Source of the DNA: Candidatus Anammoxibacter sp.
GTDB taxonomy: Bacteria; Planctomycetota; Brocadiia; Brocadiales; Anammoxibacteraceae
Length of the DNA stretch: 64,000 nt
Assembly (NCBI GenBank): GCA_021777055.1
Contig: JAIQZO010000056.1
Location: 62,001-126,000 of the forward strand
Direction: 5' to 3'
In this document: positions 1 to 8,453 of the stretch, piece after piece
How positions within the stretch are numbered: the stretch's first letter is position 1
Layout: the number at the start of each line of letters is the position of its first letter
Made by a program: the position numbers and the translations under genes
Notes under the pieces: generated by a model
Databases searched by the model: none
Told to the model about the DNA's origin: nothing
Seen by the model: only the letters and a program-made list of their open reading frames with translations

Positions 1-1678
1 TCATCCACTCCATCTTCTCTTTGTGAACGAAATTGTTTCCTTTGGACCCCAATCTTCCAGCAAGAACATTTTGCGGCCAAGAAAATACCAAGCCTATGTT
101 CGTTTTCCAATCACCTCGTAACCGTTGGACAATGGGTTCAAAAAAAACCAGCAAGTCACCTGACGGTATCTGTGGAATCTTATTAATCACTGACATTTTA
201 TTGCCCCATTGAAGCACCGCCCAAACCAGAAAAGTGCCAGTTGCTACGGGCCATAAGGCGTTTAGTGAAACGGTTTTCATTAACAAACTTAGCCTCTTGT
301 CCGGGACATAGAGCCAGGTTACAAAGATTACGCATATCAACAACAGCGTCCACGGCAACCAGAGCCCAAACCTTGGACTGGATTTTGTTTTACCAGCATT
401 CTTCCACATGAGGTATAGAAATCGTCCCATTATAAGAGTTGTACCTACTGACGCTAACGAAATAAATACCGCAAGCCATGGCATGGTGGTAGTATATAAC
501 AAATTTTTTAATGTTAGTTTTGCCAATGCTCCACTCGTAAGCGGGGCGCAGGAAAGTGATAGGGCAGGAAACAGCAAACCTGCAAAAAGTAATAGACGCT
601 GAAATCCCGTACCACCAGCATCTTTTAGAACCCCTACACCGAGGAACAGTGCTCCCTTAGCCAAAGAATGGTGTATGGCATAGAACATAATTGCTGTCAT
701 AACCAACGGCACTGCATCCGGCACTGCAAGACCAACACCTATTGCTACCGTCATAAATCCCATCTGACTAATACTGGAATAAGCCAAGACTGTCTTAGGA
801 TTTCTTTGCACTAACCCCACAAATACGCCATAGAATGCTGCGGCCAAACCTATGATAACACAAAGAATACCCCACCAAGGCAAGGCTATTTCACCCAAAG
901 GTAAAAAACGCATCCATCCAATCAGACCAGCCTTTATCATTGCACCGCTCAAAACAGCACTTGCCGGCGTCGGGGCCACCGGATGCGCTACTGGCAGCCA
1001 AATATGTAATGGTAAAACCCCGGCTTTGACACCAAAGCCAGCGAATAGAAGACCTATAATAATATTGCAGTTCGGAGATGCCACTATTCCCGAACGGACA
1101 TCATTAAACGCAAAACTTTCAACGTTTCCTGCTATTAGCAGTATCCCTGCGACCATTAATACCTCACCCACAACAACCAGTGCAATATACACTTTTCCTG
1201 CACGTCTGGCCTTAGAGCTGGCATCATGTATTATGAGACCAAAAGCAGCAAAGCTCATAGTGGTAAAGAACAGATAGAAACTAACCATTTCCTGTGCAAG
1301 GATTAGACCAAAGTTTCCAGCCATAGCTACCAGAAAAAACGCAAAAAAACGATTAATATCTTTATCGCTAAACAGATAACACCTGGCATATACCCCTGAA
1401 ACAGTCCATAAAATAGATGTAAACAATAAAAATGCTCCGCTGGTTTCATCAATTCCAAACCTCATGCCAAGCAGTAGCCATGAAATATATACTTCAAGAC
1501 CCGGAGCTGCACATATGGACAAAATGAACGAAGGGGCAGCGGCAATTGGTACAATCAGTACCCCAAATGAGCCTAGCCGGACCTTCAAGACTATAGGAAC
1601 CATTATTAACGGCATCGCTATGGCCATTAACCATGTAACATCATGCCCTGCTACAATATTCATAAAATCTGTATTCAT
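1..1678 (-). CDS. NuoL/M/N-like antiporter subunit, third D-type copy of module iii (3' end outside window)
   Basis: The frame is open from an ATG at 1678 down to base 1, so the stop lies to the left of the window. The start overlaps the stop of the preceding gene by four bases (ATGA), which suggests translational coupling. The product is a polytopic membrane protein of the proton-antiporter M family (complex I NuoL/M/N, MrpA/D, HyfB). The family signature in TM7-8 is visible (FGVKAGVLPLHIWLPVAHP, followed by MIKAG), as is AYSSISQMGFM further on. The conserved TM5 glutamate of the family, normally in FFE or FYE, is replaced: the segment reads FFTTMSFAAFGLI. It probably forms part of the proton/cation-translocating arm with the two preceding homologues. 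Family assignment is secure; which complex it serves is not. Confidence 0.85.
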   Translation of the reverse strand, partial: MNTDFMNIVAGHDVTWLMAIAMPLIMVPIVLKVRLGSFGVLIVPIAAAPSFILSICAAPGLEVYISWLLLGMRFGIDETSGAFLLFTSILWTVSGVYARCYLFSDKDINRFFAFFLVAMAGNFGLILAQEMVSFYLFFTTMSFAAFGLIIHDASSKARRAGKVYIALVVVGEVLMVAGILLIAGNVESFAFNDVRSGIVASPNCNIIIGLLFAGFGVKAGVLPLHIWLPVAHPVAPTPASAVLSGAMIKAGLIGWMRFLPLGEIALPWWGILCVIIGLAAAFYGVFVGLVQRNPKTVLAYSSISQMGFMTVAIGVGLAVPDAVPLVMTAIMFYAIHHSLAKGALFLGVGVLKDAGGTGFQRLLLFAGLLFPALSLSCAPLTSGALAKLTLKNLLYTTTMPWLAVFISLASVGTTLIMGRFLYLMWKNAGKTKSSPRFGLWLPWTLLLICVIFVTWLYVPDKRLSLLMKTVSLNALWPVATGTFLVWAVLQWGNKMSVINKIPQIPSGDLLVFFEPIVQRLRGDWKTNIGLVFSWPQNVLAGRLGSKGNNFVHKEKMEWM

Positions 1679-3171
1679 GGCAGATATTCCCGTCTAACAA
1701 TAAGTTTCGCCCATCCGAGAGGGCTTAGGTTAGATGCGGCAAGGAGACCGGCGGCCAACGAAAGAAATGCCGTTATCAATGGAGGTAAGAGTAACGTCCA
1801 TCTTGTTTCTAATTTTCCAGAAATATGTTCTTCCGGTTGATTCTCTTCATATTTTTTGAACCAGGAAACATATATTATTGGTAAGAAATAGATAGCGTTA
1901 AGCAGGCTACTTACTGCAAGTACAGCAATGACCCACTGCTGGTTAGCCTGCACAGCACCAATACCCAAATACCATTTTGTAACAAAACCAGCCAAAGGGG
2001 GGACCCCTATCATACCTAAGGAAGTAATTGTAAAGGCTGTCATAGTCAGAGGCATACGCCATGCAACTCCATTCATCTGATTAATATCATGAATGTGCAA
2101 GGTCTTTGACAGGTTACCGGCACAGAAGAACAGGGTAATCTTCATGATACCCTGATGTATCAAATGTACCAAGCCACCTGTGGTAGCCAACGGTCCAACT
2201 ATGGCAACCCCTAGCGCTATGTATGAAACCTGGCTGATAGTGGAAAAGGCAAGCAGTCGTTTTAAATTCACCTGGTAAAGAGCCCTGCAGGATCCGTATA
2301 TGATGGTTACTGAGGCCAATACCGCCAATGGCCCCAAGACATTAAGCTCCTCTGCAAACCGAATCCCGTAAACATCATAAACTATACGAACTATGCCAAA
2401 AGCGCCTGCTTTTACAACTGCAACGGCGTGAAGCAATGCGCTGACAGGAGCGGGTGCAATCATTGCCGTAGGTAGCCACCCGTGCAATGGTACCAAGGCA
2501 GATTTTACGCCAACCCCTAATATCATAAGAAAAAATATCACGACCAAGGCAACACGTCTCTCCTCGCCAAACCGCCTTAACGCACCACCTTCGACAAAAT
2601 CAAAAGGTCCTGTTAAGGTATAGAGCCAAACAATACCAATCAATAACACTGCCCCACCGCAAAAAGTGTACATTATATATATACGGCCTGCACGTAAAGC
2701 CTTTTCTGTGCCCTGGTGAACAACCAACGGATAAGTTGTTAGTGTTAATATTTCATAAAATATAAAGAAAGTAAATAGGTTATTAGCAAGGGCAATTCCC
2801 ATTGTTGCTGAAACACTTAAACTGAAAAATCCGAAAAAGCGATTTCGGTGAGGAGTAATCTCAAGGTATCCGATAGCATATATGGATGTAATTAGCCACA
2901 GAAATGCTGAAAGGGTTGCGAACAAAATTGCCATAGAATCTGCGCGTAAAGCAATATTAATCCCAGGCAGCAATGACCAACGAGTTTCATAATTGTGACC
3001 ATGAAACACTCCCCATAACATGAAGATAACAAAAGCAAACATTGCTGCAGAACCCGATATATTTAGTAAGATACGCAAGGCACTTCGTTTTTCATCAAGA
3101 AAGAAGATTGATATTCCGGTCAATAGTGACGTTAGCAACACTAAAAGAGGAAAGTAGCTTTCAAGATTCAT
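1675..3171 (-). CDS. MrpD/NuoM-like proton antiporter subunit (second D-type copy of module iii)
   Basis: 498-residue polytopic protein of the proton-antiporter M family. An upstream in-frame ATG would add 39 hydrophilic residues lying inside the previous gene; the ATG at 3171, which overlaps the preceding stop as ATGA, is the better start and begins directly with a membrane helix (MNLESYFPLLVLL). Family motifs seen are the TM5 glutamate in TFFIFYEILTLTTYPLV and the TM7 lysine segment GVKSALVPLHGWLPTAM followed by APVSALLHAVAVVKAG. It is the second of three D-type paralogues arranged head to tail, which recalls the multiple antiporter-like subunits of complex I. It probably moves protons or sodium ions within a membrane complex. 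Confidence 0.9.
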   Translation of the reverse strand: MNLESYFPLLVLLTSLLTGISIFFLDEKRSALRILLNISGSAAMFAFVIFMLWGVFHGHNYETRWSLLPGINIALRADSMAILFATLSAFLWLITSIYAIGYLEITPHRNRFFGFFSLSVSATMGIALANNLFTFFIFYEILTLTTYPLVVHQGTEKALRAGRIYIMYTFCGGAVLLIGIVWLYTLTGPFDFVEGGALRRFGEERRVALVVIFFLMILGVGVKSALVPLHGWLPTAMIAPAPVSALLHAVAVVKAGAFGIVRIVYDVYGIRFAEELNVLGPLAVLASVTIIYGSCRALYQVNLKRLLAFSTISQVSYIALGVAIVGPLATTGGLVHLIHQGIMKITLFFCAGNLSKTLHIHDINQMNGVAWRMPLTMTAFTITSLGMIGVPPLAGFVTKWYLGIGAVQANQQWVIAVLAVSSLLNAIYFLPIIYVSWFKKYEENQPEEHISGKLETRWTLLLPPLITAFLSLAAGLLAASNLSPLGWAKLIVRREYLP

Positions 3172-4679
3172 TTGACAACCTCCATGGTAACTGCATCGGG
3201 AAACGGATTTCCGATCCTCAGCAAATCCAGAGGCATTGGTGTAAAACCGATAAGAAGAGCAAGCAAAGAGAGAATTAAAGGGGCCCATTCCATACAGCGT
3301 GGGACAGGTCGTAGTGGAACATTAACAATCTCTGTCTTAATAAAGGCATATTTTAATACGGAAAAGATGTAACCGGCCGCCAGCAACCCTCCAGCAAGCA
3401 GTATTACTGCCCACCACCATTGTCCGCTTTGTATTGATGTAGTAATCAGCATCCATTTGGCGGCAAATCCACCGCTTGGCGGCATTCCCATGATAGTTAA
3501 ACCGGCTAATGCAAATGCAAACATAGAGACCGGCAGTTGCTGACAAACACCTTTCATATCCTTAATCCTATCGTGCCCTATAGCACGGATTATGTTACCT
3601 ACCACCATGAACATGGCGGCCTTGGCACAAGCGTGTGAGATAGTTTGATAAATAGCACCATTCCACGCGCCTAAACCATGGGTCTCTTTGGCAGCCAAAG
3701 GAAATAATAGAAATAGGTAACCCACCTGAGCAACTGTAGAATATGCAACCAGAATTTTTAATCGCTTTTGACACATTGCTGCTAGAGATCCCCATAAAAT
3801 AGCAGCGGCTGCCAGACAACCAATCAAATGACCTGCCACCATTGTCACTTCCAGCGGAAAAACCTGAAACCAGAGTCGCAGCAAGACATAAAAAGAACCC
3901 TTGATTACTAACGCAGATAGCAATGAGCTTACAGGAGTCAACGCATTGCTATGTGCCGGCGGTAGCCAAAAATGCATTGGGAACAGTGCTGTTTTTAGTA
4001 GTAATCCCATTGTTATCAGGGCAATAGCGACTACCGATAAAGACCCCGTCTGCACAAGTTCGCCAAGCCCCTCTAATTCTAGTGTTCCAAAGTTTGCATA
4101 CAAAATAGCAACGCCAAACAAAAAGAGTGCTGCACCAACGAGAGAGGTTAAGAGGTATCGTATTGCTGCAGTTATTGCTTCACTTTCTCCTTCCAGAGTG
4201 ATCAAAGCAACGGCGGCCAATGTTAGCAATTCAAGGGTAATATATATATTAAATATATCCTGTGAAAGAAACAAGGCGTTCAACGCGGCCCATAAGAATA
4301 GCCACAAAACCCAGAAGAAACTGCTTTTGGATCTGTGATTAGCTTTTCCTGTTTCGGATGAGATAGAGCTATCAGTGAAGTACCCCAGGGCATACACGCT
4401 TACTAAAGTTCCCACTACAATACTCATTATCAGCATGAGCACAGTGAGGCCGTCTGCATATAAGGCGATACCAAGGGGAGCGACCCAACCACCGACGTCA
4501 TGGCGTTGAGGTCCGTATTTCCATACCTGCCAGGTGAGAGCAGCAACAACAGAAATTATACAGTAGGACGTAATTATTGTAACAATAGGAGCTTTTCGCG
4601 GACCTAAAATAAAGGCAACCATTGCTCCCACAAACGGCAGCAGGATTACCCATACTATCAGAACTGTTGTTTCATCCAT
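3168..4679 (-). CDS. MrpD-like proton antiporter subunit (first D-type copy of module iii)
   Basis: 503-residue polytopic membrane protein of the proton-antiporter M family, the usual MrpD/MnhD length. The TM5 glutamate is present (IYITLELLTLAAVALI), as are the TM7 lysine region (LLLKTALFPMHFWLPPAHS) and the following TPVSSLLSALVIKGSF. The gene begins one base after the MrpC-like stop and its own stop overlaps the next start as ATGA, so C-D-D'-D'' look like one transcription and translation unit. In Mrp complexes MrpD carries one ion-translocation path. The hydrophilic loop at about 110-120 (SSISSETGKANHRSKSS) is an unremarkable insertion. Confidence 0.92.
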   Translation of the reverse strand: MDETTVLIVWVILLPFVGAMVAFILGPRKAPIVTIITSYCIISVVAALTWQVWKYGPQRHDVGGWVAPLGIALYADGLTVLMLIMSIVVGTLVSVYALGYFTDSSISSETGKANHRSKSSFFWVLWLFLWAALNALFLSQDIFNIYITLELLTLAAVALITLEGESEAITAAIRYLLTSLVGAALFLFGVAILYANFGTLELEGLGELVQTGSLSVVAIALITMGLLLKTALFPMHFWLPPAHSNALTPVSSLLSALVIKGSFYVLLRLWFQVFPLEVTMVAGHLIGCLAAAAILWGSLAAMCQKRLKILVAYSTVAQVGYLFLLFPLAAKETHGLGAWNGAIYQTISHACAKAAMFMVVGNIIRAIGHDRIKDMKGVCQQLPVSMFAFALAGLTIMGMPPSGGFAAKWMLITTSIQSGQWWWAVILLAGGLLAAGYIFSVLKYAFIKTEIVNVPLRPVPRCMEWAPLILSLLALLIGFTPMPLDLLRIGNPFPDAVTMEVVK

Positions 4680-4680
4680 T

Positions 4681-4995
4681 TTATCTATCCTCGTCCGGCA
4701 GCTGTGTCATCCCTGTCTTTTCACAAAGTTTGCAAACCATCATAATTGCAAAGGCTGTAGCGCTTACAAGAACAACGATTCCTGTAATCACAAGGGCAAG
4801 TGGTATTGGATCAAGGTTGGAATCAGAGGAACGTTGTGCTGTAGCAACCAGAAACAAGGAGATCCCGGTAAACATAATGTTAACTGCCAGGATTTTACGA
4901 AGCAGATGTGCATAGGCAAACAGTGCATACATACCAATACCGAATAGAGCAATGCTCGTCAACGAATAAAATATTTTTAAGCTCATGGTTTCCAT
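4681..4995 (-). CDS. MrpC/NuoK-like subunit of module iii
   Basis: 104-residue protein with three predicted helices, the normal size and layout of MrpC/MnhC (NuoK homologue). The middle helix carries KILAVNIMFTGISLFLV and the third helix begins DPIPLALVITGIVVLVSATAFAI, the characteristic DP-(I/L)-P-x-ALxLTxIV segment of the family. An alternative start is the ATG three codons in. It is followed one base later by the D-type subunit. About 140 non-coding bases separate it from the MrpB-type gene upstream. MrpC is a structural membrane subunit that packs between the B/A' and D subunits. Confidence 0.92.
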   Translation of the reverse strand: METMSLKIFYSLTSIALFGIGMYALFAYAHLLRKILAVNIMFTGISLFLVATAQRSSDSNLDPIPLALVITGIVVLVSATAFAIMMVCKLCEKTGMTQLPDEDR

Positions 4996-5134
4996 ATAAA
5001 TTGTTCTTCGGAATTTTATCCTTTATAAAATATAACTACCCTTAGCATTATATCTATGTTCCTAATATTATAACTCGTATCTGGTAAATATGCCCCATCT
5101 TCATCATTAGGGGGGCTAGATGCGCAATCTGAAT

Positions 5135-5866
5135 TTATTCTGCATTTTGTCTACGGCATTCTGTATTCTCAATTACTCTTCCTGAAACTACTGCAACCAA
5201 TATAAGAGCTATTGAGATTGTCAACGTTGCTTCTATTATCAGTATCAGAATCCCTGACCAGCCACTAGGGTATTCTATTAAGCTCCTGCCCATTAAAACG
5301 GTTCCCATGGCAACAGATAAAAAGACGCAAAATCCAAACGTTAACAGGATACGCAATAACCACTTCGGATGTTGTAGAGGAAGTTGATATCCCGATAACA
5401 ACAATAACAATAATGCTGCAGCAATAACGGAACCTGCCTGGAAAGCCCCACCTGGAGATTCGGATCCGACCCATAGCAAGTAACCTCCAATAACTATCAT
5501 AACCGGTGTTAACAAGAGTACTAGGCATTTCTGAACCGATCCGATATGATCTTTATCAGGTTCCAGTCGCGGCAACTGTACAGTGCGCAACGAGATAACA
5601 CTAAACGCGGCCAACACAAGAACTCCCACCTCAAGCAGGGTGTCATAACTTCTAAAGTTTAATAAAACAGCTGTTACAGGATTTGTCACTCCACTATTGT
5701 GGAGCTCGTTCTGTACAATTACAGCCAAATCGACAGGTTGCACTTGAGTTGTCTGGAGTGACAGACCTATGCAAACCCCCATAGTAAGACACAAAAGCGC
5801 CAGAAAAAGAGGCTTGATTTTAAAACCCTTTTGCTTCTCTTGATTAACTCTTATTTGCTTTTCCAT
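5135..5866 (-). CDS. MbhE-MrpB fusion subunit of module iii
   Basis: 243 residues with two modules. The N-terminal half (about 55-95) contains GVTNPVTAVLLNFRSYDTL, the signature of the MbhE-like domain that forms the C-terminus of classical MrpA. The C-terminal half (about 120-235) is MnhB/MrpB, with GGYLLWVGSESPGGAFQAG, the family's glycine-rich loop. The gene overlaps the DUF4040 gene upstream by 23 bases. In module i the same MbhE domain is instead joined to DUF4040, and in module ii all of these parts sit in MrpA, so fusion partners differ within one locus. Role: structural and ion-path subunits of a Mrp/Mbh-type cation-proton antiporter. Confidence 0.88.
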   Translation of the reverse strand: MEKQIRVNQEKQKGFKIKPLFLALLCLTMGVCIGLSLQTTQVQPVDLAVIVQNELHNSGVTNPVTAVLLNFRSYDTLLEVGVLVLAAFSVISLRTVQLPRLEPDKDHIGSVQKCLVLLLTPVMIVIGGYLLWVGSESPGGAFQAGSVIAAALLLLLLSGYQLPLQHPKWLLRILLTFGFCVFLSVAMGTVLMGRSLIEYPSGWSGILILIIEATLTISIALILVAVVSGRVIENTECRRQNAE

Positions 5867-6119
5867 GTTTGTCCTTTTCTATTTTTAGGCGGCTTAACGC
5901 ATTTAAGAATAGAACTCCTGTTATGCCGGAACCAATGGCTCCTTCTGTTAGAGCAACGTCAATTGCATTCAAGCGAGCGTATGTCAATGCCGTAGTCAAG
6001 CCGAATACAATGAAAAGAATAACTGCTTTAAAGATATCCTTGGTTGTCAATAATCGCCAGGCCAGCCAGATAAGGGTTGCAATTAAGAAGAAATCGAATA
6101 CGCAGACAGACTCTGTCAT
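5844..6119 (-). CDS. DUF4040 (MbhD-like, MrpA-derived) membrane subunit of module iii
   Basis: 91 residues, three helices. The segment LTYARLNAIDVALTEGAIGSGITGVLFL matches the DUF4040 family, which corresponds to the helices following the NuoL-like part of MrpA and to MbhD of membrane-bound hydrogenase. The acidic residue in ALTEGAIG is the family's conserved glutamate. It overlaps the upstream MrpG gene by four bases and the downstream gene by 23, so all are probably co-translated. Confidence 0.85.
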   Translation of the reverse strand: MTESVCVFDFFLIATLIWLAWRLLTTKDIFKAVILFIVFGLTTALTYARLNAIDVALTEGAIGSGITGVLFLNALSRLKIEKDKHGKANKS

Positions 6120-6418
6120 TGACGCCTCCAGGGACGAATGTTATTGGACAATGCTGTACGTGCTATCAAATGGCTAGTTGTGGAGCTGGAAAATATTACA
6201 AGTGCCCAAATTAATATTAGTTTAAGGATTAACATCAACGAACCAGCCTGTACCATGAGCCCGACCGCAATCAGACCAAACCCCACGTTGTCCACCTTTG
6301 TCACTGCATGCAATCTACAATAGAGATCAGGAAAACGTAAAATCCCCAGGGTACCGGTGAAAAAGAAAAAAGAACCTGCGATGATAAACACCATTGAAAC
6401 TATTTGACTAACGCTCAT
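6116..6418 (-). CDS. MrpG subunit of module iii
   Basis: 100 residues from the ATG at 6418, which follows a strong GGAGGAGG ribosome-binding site just upstream (complement of 6424-6433). A longer reading from 6496 adds 26 residues inside MrpF and is rejected. The sequence has three helices and the MrpG/MnhG/PhaG hallmark GTLGILRFPDLYCRLHAVTKVDNVGFGLI. It overlaps MrpF by 11 bases and the DUF4040 gene by four. MrpG is a small structural subunit needed for a stable antiporter complex. Confidence 0.93.
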   Translation of the reverse strand: MSVSQIVSMVFIIAGSFFFFTGTLGILRFPDLYCRLHAVTKVDNVGFGLIAVGLMVQAGSLMLILKLILIWALVIFSSSTTSHLIARTALSNNIRPWRRQ

Positions 6419-6692
6419 GTATACCTCCTCCTTTTGGCGTGGAATTTCTAACACTTCTGGTAAAGGCAACCGTTGCAACTGAAGCAAGTAATGCAAATAT
6501 TAAAGCCATATCTAAAAAGGCTGGCTTATGAAATGCGACTGATAATAGTAGTACTACGGCCACACCTTTAGTCCCGAAAAGCATTGCCGCCAACATAGAA
6601 TCGAAGCGGGTGGGGCCACGTAAGACTCTTATTAACCCGGCACATAGATTCATCAATAAAAATAAAGCTACGCCTAAATACAGATCATTCAT
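6408..6692 (-). CDS. MrpF subunit of module iii
   Basis: 94-residue three-helix protein of the MrpF/MnhF/PhaF family. The hallmark is GLIRVLRGPTRFDSMLAAMLFGTKGVA, followed by FLDMALIFALLASVATVAF. About 260 non-coding bases separate it from the MrpE gene upstream, and its end overlaps MrpG. It is a small membrane subunit of the antiporter; no oddities are seen. Confidence 0.92.
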   Translation of the reverse strand: MNDLYLGVALFLLMNLCAGLIRVLRGPTRFDSMLAAMLFGTKGVAVVLLLSVAFHKPAFLDMALIFALLASVATVAFTRSVRNSTPKGGGIHER

Positions 6693-6952
6693 GTTAACAT
6701 TCTTTGTAACTATTTAGTATACAGTAGTAAGAATCCAGAATTCCGTTTAAAAGATAAATACTCGTCCAACAAATAATTAAAACGTCAAATTATAAATTTC
6801 CTATGCAGGAAATAACTTTGTAAGCTTGTAAATAAAAAGTACAAACTCGTGAGCTTTTGCCATGCTATTAAACATTGAAATGTACATGCATCTTTTCTCA
6901 TTCTGACCCCTGTTCGGACTACTGAATTCTTATTCCTAATAGCCCTAAACAG

Positions 6953-7501
6953 TTAACACTCTTTAGAATCTTCGGATTGCAAAAGTTTCTGCCTGAATAA
7001 GTAAGCGACATGCTCTTCTAAAATTTCCAATTTAAGTTTAAGATTCTTTGTTTCGTCAAGTACATGTACCGTTACGGAGTCTTCATACAATTCAGCGCTT
7101 AGAGTTCCTGGCAGAAGGCTTATCGTGTTTACCATAACGACCCTTGAGAGCCCGGTAGGAAGACAAAATGAATAGTTAAACAGAAAAGGTTCAAGGGAAA
7201 GACGAGGGTGAATAGCACGTCTTGCCACATCCAAACCGCCAATAAAGGATTGCAACAAAAAAAAGCAGAAGAATCGAAACGTTCCAGTGACACTTAACCG
7301 AAACCGGATAATTGGAATTAAGACCAGGCTTGCAACTGTAGCAGTGAGAACAACAGGTATACCGATTACCCATGAAGATATATCACCCTTAGTAATTATC
7401 CACCATAAAATGGCAAAACATATAGCCCGTGGCGTTCCGGAGCGTAATACCATCCATGCTTTCCGGCTGTGTGGTTGATTACTATTGTGCGTTAATATCA
7501 T
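6953..7501 (-). CDS. MrpE subunit of module iii
   Basis: 182 residues, the usual MrpE/MnhE size with about 18 extra residues at the N-terminus. Two N-terminal helices are followed by a cytoplasmic domain containing SRVVMVNTISLLPGTLSAEL and VTVHVLDE, the family's conserved TPGT-like and HxLD motifs. It is the first gene of module iii. The 305 bases upstream hold a copy of the dispersed repeat described at 7521, so either a promoter lies inside that element or transcription reads through from module ii. Confidence 0.92.
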   Translation of the reverse strand: MILTHNSNQPHSRKAWMVLRSGTPRAICFAILWWIITKGDISSWVIGIPVVLTATVASLVLIPIIRFRLSVTGTFRFFCFFLLQSFIGGLDVARRAIHPRLSLEPFLFNYSFCLPTGLSRVVMVNTISLLPGTLSAELYEDSVTVHVLDETKNLKLKLEILEEHVAYLFRQKLLQSEDSKEC

Positions 7502-7520
7502 GGTGAAAGGTCCTATATAA

Positions 7521-7772
7521 TATTACTTTATAAATACCTCTTTTTTGAAAATCTTTTTGTAGTTTTTATGAAATACAGAATTCAGGAGACAGGAGTCAGA
7601 ACAACAGAAATCAGGATTCATAAAGTACATACAATTTTATGTGAAATAACTCAGAGATGTAACATCATTGCACGGCAAAAGACTAACTGAACAATGCGGG
7701 AAATAATTACAAATCTATACATTATCCGAATCCCGTCTCCTGAATTCTGTATTCCCAATTTAGTAGCGGCTT
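7521..7772. repeat. MITE-like dispersed element, copy A
   Basis: A roughly 250-base palindrome-rich element fills the gap between modules ii and iii. The left part reads TTTTTGTAGTTTTTATGAAA followed by TACAGAATTCAGGAGACAGG (7553 onward). The right part carries the inverted match CGTCTCCTGAATTCTGTATT (7736-7755) and ends TAGTAGCGGCTTA. Both the inner inverted repeats and the two different outer ends recur at 33739 and 62071. No open reading frame is seen inside. Confidence 0.75.
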
Positions 7773-7806
7773 AACCGTGATATGGTTTTATTATAAAAGA
7801 AGATCT

Positions 7807-8103
7807 TTATTTTTCCTTTAGTTCTATTCCGCGTTTTTCGAGATATTTAGCATAAGATACTGTTCCTAAAAAGCTTATAAGCGCCAACACCACCGCAGGA
7901 TTTAAAAACGTTTTTTCCTTGGTTAAGATCGTATAAGCGGCGATTATCCCTATTATTATAGTGGATATCATATCAAGACCAACAACCCTATCGGGCAGAG
8001 TAGGGCCTAACGCCATTCTGATCAATGCAATTATTAATGCTGCAAACAATACAAAATTTGCGAATAAGACTGCAAATTTTATAAGTGTCATATCCTGAAA
8101 CAT
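7807..8103 (-). CDS. mrpF: MrpF subunit of module ii (classical Mrp)
   Basis: 98 residues, three helices, with RMALGPTLPDRVVGLDMISTIIIGIIAAY, the MrpF family core. It starts on the last base of the MrpE stop. It is the last recognisable gene of module ii: no MrpG-like reading frame follows in the 305 bases before module iii, where the sequence is occupied by the repeat copy A. The G subunit would have to come from another module or be dispensable. Confidence 0.92.
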   Translation of the reverse strand: MFQDMTLIKFAVLFANFVLFAALIIALIRMALGPTLPDRVVGLDMISTIIIGIIAAYTILTKEKTFLNPAVVLALISFLGTVSYAKYLEKRGIELKEK

Positions 8104-8453
8104 TACTTAAATATCTCCATTGTCTTTTTCATAATGCCATCTCTTATTTCCTCTCTAAAGGATTCCACATCCCAGATATGTATGGCGTGAATATATAAAA
8201 CTTTACGATCCATTGAGATGTCCAGGCTTAATGTACCCGGTGTCATAGTAATTATGTTAGTCAGAGTAATAATGGCTAAGTCAGACTGTGAGTCAAGGGG
8301 AATAGCAACTACCCCTGGACGCATGTTGTGCCTTGGAGTTAGAATCTCATATGCGATCTTCAAGTTTGCAACAATTACTTCCCATATGTAGAAGAAGAAG
8401 AAAAAAAATATGCGAAAAAACATTATAAAGTATTTGCGCAAAGTACTCTTCAC
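8103..8453 (-). CDS. mrpE: Short MrpE subunit of module ii
   Basis: 116 residues, about 45 shorter than typical MrpE. The cytoplasmic half is intact: [36 protein letters not shown] and [10 protein letters not shown] match the conserved core. The N-terminal half, normally two helices and a loop, is reduced to one strongly hydrophobic stretch with a phenylalanine run ([11 protein letters not shown]). The start ATG overlaps the MrpD stop by four bases. It is probably functional, but the membrane anchor is abbreviated; loss of part of the N-terminus by deletion is an alternative. Confidence 0.85.
   Translation of the reverse strand: MKSTLRKYFIMFFRIFFFFFFYIWEVIVANLKIAYEILTPRHNMRPGVVAIPLDSQSDLAIITLTNIITMTPGTLSLDISMDRKVLYIHAIHIWDVESFREEIRDGIMKKTMEIFK

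Noticed and set aside
852-1277. 141-codon plus-strand frame inside the leftmost antiporter gene
   Set aside because: It is antisense to a clear membrane-protein gene, has no family features and simply mirrors its codon bias.
3172-3288. N-terminal extension of the second D-type subunit
   Set aside because: The extra 39 residues are hydrophilic, lie inside the previous gene in another frame, and the ATGA overlap start at 3171 fits the family's N-terminus.
6419-6496. 26-residue extension of MrpG of module iii
   Set aside because: It overlaps MrpF fully, while the internal ATG at 6418 has a strong ribosome-binding site and the family's normal start.
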